A DNA stretch of 8,235 nt. Source: an uncultured Lachnospiraceae bacterium (lineage in GTDB: Bacteria; Bacillota; Clostridia; Lachnospirales; Lachnospiraceae). The notes under the pieces were generated by a model, which worked only from the letters and a program-made list of their open reading frames with translations, ran no database searches and was not told the origin of the DNA. The first letter of the stretch is position 1. Each line of letters starts with the position of its first letter. Both the position numbers and the translations under genes were made by a program. Positions 6,571 to 8,235 of this stretch are shown piece after piece. Location of the stretch: positions 123,108 to 131,342 of the forward strand of contig CAJTPF010000006.1 of the NCBI GenBank assembly GCA_910578175.1, read 5' to 3'.

Positions 6571-6606
6571 CTGATATCAAAACGTGAAAAAAAAGTAAAA
6601 ATAAAT

Positions 6607-6624
6607 TATGAATAATTATTGAAA
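6607..6624. promoter_or_regulatory. Single ARG-box-like palindrome upstream of comEA
   Basis: TATGAATAATTATTGAAA matches the ARG box TNTGAATWWWWATTCANW except for one C-to-G change in the right half. It shares 16 of 18 bases with the operator box at 2503-2520, including the 12-mer TGAATAATTATT. It lies just upstream of the -35 of the comEA promoter and 37 bp after the YdcZ-type stop. No partner box exists at the 21-bp spacing on either side, and the region is AT-rich, so binding is uncertain. Confidence 0.4.
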
Positions 6625-6631
6625 TAGTCTA

Positions 6632-6660
6632 TTGTAAAGTCACCTGATATTAGGTACAAT
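6632..6660 (+). promoter_or_regulatory. Predicted sigma-A promoter for comEA and the two-component genes
   Basis: TTGTAA (-35, 6632-6637) and TACAAT (-10, 6655-6660) are 17 bp apart, with 4 of 6 and 5 of 6 consensus matches. The start would be near 6667, about 37 nt before the comEA ATG. Inside the spacer and touching the -10 is an imperfect palindrome, ACCTGATATTAGGT (6642-6655), which could be an operator. Confidence 0.6.
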
Positions 6661-6703
6661 AAGAAAAGGTATTTTGGAATCTCATAGGACAGGGGGAGAT
6701 TCT

Positions 6704-7309
6704 ATGACTTATAAAAATAAATTTGTGCTTGTCGTTTTGATGAGTATGTATGTGCTTTGTTCCTGTTCCGAAACGGATGCGGATGTCATTTATCCGGAAG
6801 AACATAAGGAGCCGGGAACCGTGACCTCCGGTTGGCAGGAGGCAGCGGCGGAGCAGGTATCGGAGACGGAAGGCGAGGTATTTGTGCAGATCTGCGGTGC
6901 AGTCCGGACGCCCGGAGTTTACAAAGTCAGCAGTACGTTGAGGGTATTTCAGGCGATTGAAGCAGCGGGAGGAGTAACGGAGCAGGCGGATATCAATTCC
7001 GTGAATCTGGCCCGGCCCGTCACCGATGAAATGTATATCTATATACCGGCTGCAGGGGAAGTACAGGAGAACAGGAGACCGGAGGACGGAACGGAAACGT
7101 TTTCGACAGCCGGGAATAAGATAAATATAAATACTGCCACCAGGGAAGAACTTATGACATTAAAAGGAATCGGAGAAGCGAAAGCGGATGCGATCATTAT
7201 GTACAGGGAAGAGACAGGCGGTTTTACGGAAATTTCCCAGATAATGAATATAAGCGGAATCAAAGAGGCAGCATTTAATAAAATAAAAGATAGCATATCA
7301 GTAGAATAA
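6704..7309 (+). CDS. comEA: ComEA-like SLBB/helix-hairpin-helix protein, probable lipoprotein
   Basis: ComEA proteins bind double-stranded DNA at the cell surface and help pass it to the ComEC channel during natural transformation. The 201-residue product has three parts. A signal (1-21) ends in L-C-S-C, a plausible lipobox with Cys21 as the lipidated residue; B. subtilis ComEA has a plain membrane anchor. An SLBB domain follows (about 57-115: GEVFVQICGAVRTPGVYKV...ADINSVNLARPVTDEMYIYIP). After a charged linker comes a ComEA-type double helix-hairpin-helix region (139-201: INTATREELMTLKGIGEAKADAII...NISGIKEAAFNKIKD). The ATG at 6704 is chosen for AGGGGGAG (6691-6698) 5 nt upstream and because it puts the signal at the N-terminus; a TTG 30 bp earlier is less likely. 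It is probably cotranscribed with the response regulator 51 bp downstream. comEC is not in view, so an active DNA-uptake role is inferred from the family only. Confidence 0.85.
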   Translation: MTYKNKFVLVVLMSMYVLCSCSETDADVIYPEEHKEPGTVTSGWQEAAAEQVSETEGEVFVQICGAVRTPGVYKVSSTLRVFQAIEAAGGVTEQADINSVNLARPVTDEMYIYIPAAGEVQENRRPEDGTETFSTAGNKININTATREELMTLKGIGEAKADAIIMYREETGGFTEISQIMNISGIKEAAFNKIKDSISVE

Positions 7310-7322
7310 AAAGAAAGGATAT

Positions 7323-7344
7323 CCATACCGGGCAGTTTGTATGG
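7323..7344 (+). other. Short hairpin between comEA and the response regulator
   Basis: CCATAC (7323-7328) and GTATGG (7339-7344) are a perfect 6-bp inverted repeat with a 10-nt loop in the 51-bp gap. No T run follows, so it does not look like a terminator. It could affect mRNA stability or translation, or be chance. Confidence 0.25.
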
Positions 7345-7360
7345 TACATAGGAAAGAGAC

Positions 7361-8050
7361 ATGGGGAACAGGATTTTGGTTGTTGACGATGAAAAATTGA
7401 TTGTAAAAGGTATTAAATTCAGCCTGGAACAGGAAGGTATGTCCGTAGACTGCGCATATGACGGTGAAGAGGCCATCCGTCTGGCAAAGGAAAACCAGTA
7501 CGATATGATGCTTCTGGATGTGATGCTTCCGGTTTTTGACGGTTTTGAAGTTCTGAGACAGATCCGGGAATTCAGCGCCCTGCCGATCATCATGCTGACT
7601 GCAAAAGGGGATGACATGGATAAAATACTGGGTCTGGAATATGGAGCCGACGATTATATCACAAAACCCTTTAATATTCTTGAAGTCAAGGCAAGAATCA
7701 AGGCGATCATGAGACGGAGCCAGAAACCTGCGGATACGGTACCAAGCAATAAAGTCATAGTAAAGGGTGAAATGCGTATCGATGCAGAGGGCAGAAGCGT
7801 TAAGATCAATGATAATGAGATTAATCTGACGGCAAAAGAGTTTGACCTGCTGGAACTGTTGGTAACACATCCGAATAAAGTATACAGCCGGGAAAAATTA
7901 TTAAGTATTGTATGGGGATATGAGTATCCTGGCGATGTGAGGACTGTAGACGTGCATATCCGGAGACTTCGGGAAAAGGTGGAAAGTAATCCCAGCGAAC
8001 CAAAGTATGTGTATACCAAATGGGGTGTGGGCTACTATTTTAAGGAGTAA
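7361..8050 (+). CDS. OmpR/PhoB-family response regulator
   Basis: This 229-residue DNA-binding response regulator has a receiver domain (about 3-118) and a winged-helix output domain (about 130-229). The receiver has the acidic pair Asp9-Asp10, the phospho-acceptor Asp53 in LLDVMLP, Thr80 and Lys102 (ITKPF), all as expected for an active protein. The output domain shows LTAKEFDLLELLVTHPNKVYSREKLL, then RTVDVHIRRLREKVE with the recognition helix, and the C-terminal YVYTKWGVGYYF wing. Overall it resembles the PhoP/WalR branch, but the target genes cannot be told from sequence. The ATG at 7361 follows AGGAAAGAG (7350-7358); an in-frame stop (7349-7351) rules out a longer form. It is followed 3 nt later by the presumed cognate kinase. 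The preceding comEA-like gene is probably in the same transcript. Confidence 0.95.
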   Translation: MGNRILVVDDEKLIVKGIKFSLEQEGMSVDCAYDGEEAIRLAKENQYDMMLLDVMLPVFDGFEVLRQIREFSALPIIMLTAKGDDMDKILGLEYGADDYITKPFNILEVKARIKAIMRRSQKPADTVPSNKVIVKGEMRIDAEGRSVKINDNEINLTAKEFDLLELLVTHPNKVYSREKLLSIVWGYEYPGDVRTVDVHIRRLREKVESNPSEPKYVYTKWGVGYYFKE

Positions 8051-8053
8051 TGA

Positions 8054-8235
8054 ATGATGCGCGGATTTAAGTTCAGACCGAAAGTATTAAAAAGTTTTCG
8101 TTTCCGGATATTTATGATTTTAATTGTGGTAAGCGTTGTTCCGATGTTCTTATTAGGCATCCTGTTACAGGAACCTGTCAAACAGTCTTTTATACAGACC
8201 AAGATGGACAGGCTGTTAAGCCAGTGTAATATCAT
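8054..8235 (+). CDS. Sensor histidine kinase, N-terminal fragment
   Basis: The gene runs off the window and only about 60 residues are seen. The start MMRGFKFRPKVLKSFRFR is strongly basic, then a single membrane helix spans about residues 19-38 (IFMILIVVSVVPMFLLGILL). The beginning of an extracytoplasmic sensor region follows (QEPVKQSFIQTKMDRLLSQCN). This layout, and a position 3 nt after an OmpR-type regulator, point to the partner sensor kinase; no kinase motif is visible yet. AAGGAG (8042-8047), inside the end of the regulator gene, lies 6 nt before the ATG at 8054 and 9 nt before the one at 8057. Either could be used. The ATG at 8050, overlapping the regulator stop, leads to a quick stop and is not the start. 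Confidence 0.75.
   Translation, partial: MMRGFKFRPKVLKSFRFRIFMILIVVSVVPMFLLGILLQEPVKQSFIQTKMDRLLSQCNI

Noticed and set aside
6674..6703. TTG start adding 10 residues to the ComEA-like protein
   Set aside because: The ATG at 6704 has AGGGGGAG at good spacing and begins a proper signal sequence; the extension would put charged residues ahead of it and has no good ribosome site.
1..8235. CRISPR arrays, tRNA or rRNA genes, transposase genes, attachment sites
   Set aside because: No regularly spaced repeats, cloverleaf-like sequence, transposase motifs or flanking long repeats were seen.

Overview
The window looks like chromosome from a Gram-positive, Clostridia-type bacterium, most likely a Lachnospiraceae relative. 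This rests on strong AGGAGG-type ribosome binding sites, moderate GC with AT-rich intergenic regions, an Ig-like/Fn3 surface protein of the kind common in that family, and an arginine cluster built on ArgJ. The organism call is an inference; no 16S or other marker gene is present.

Layout. (1) Positions 1-664 hold the C-terminal end of a secreted, repeat-containing surface protein. A long symmetrical hairpin at 673-721 separates it from the convergent gene that follows. (2) Positions 731-2424, minus strand, hold argG (argininosuccinate synthase) followed by a small GNAT acetyltransferase, probably cotranscribed. (3) Positions 2425-2706 form a divergent control region. It has back-to-back predicted sigma-A promoters and a tandem ARG box (two 18-bp sites with a 3-bp gap), the classic ArgR/AhrC operator layout. 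(4) Positions 2707-6055, plus strand, hold argJ, argB and argD in a tight operon. Together with an N-acetylglutamyl-phosphate reductase (argC, not in this window) these make ornithine from glutamate by the acetyl-recycling route. ArgG acts later, joining citrulline and aspartate. (5) Positions 6084-6144 form a terminator-like hairpin whose 3' arm contains the Shine-Dalgarno sequence of the next gene, a YdcZ-type small membrane protein (6145-6570). (6) From 6571 there is a control region with a single ARG-box-like palindrome and a good promoter. It is followed by a ComEA-like SLBB/helix-hairpin-helix protein with a lipoprotein-type signal, an OmpR-family response regulator, and the start of its presumed sensor kinase, which runs off the window.

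How it works together. The ArgR operator sits between argG and argJBD and could repress both arms when arginine is plentiful. ArgB carries the N-terminal helix typical of arginine-inhibited NAG kinases, so feedback at the enzyme level is also likely. The most notable points are the terminator that also masks the ribosome binding site of the YdcZ-type gene, the stray ARG-box match upstream of comEA, the lipoprotein form of ComEA beside a two-component system, and a repeat-derived Ala/Pro insert in the GNAT protein. I found no clear sign of a wholly new defence or mobile system. There are no RNA genes, CRISPR arrays or insertion sequences.
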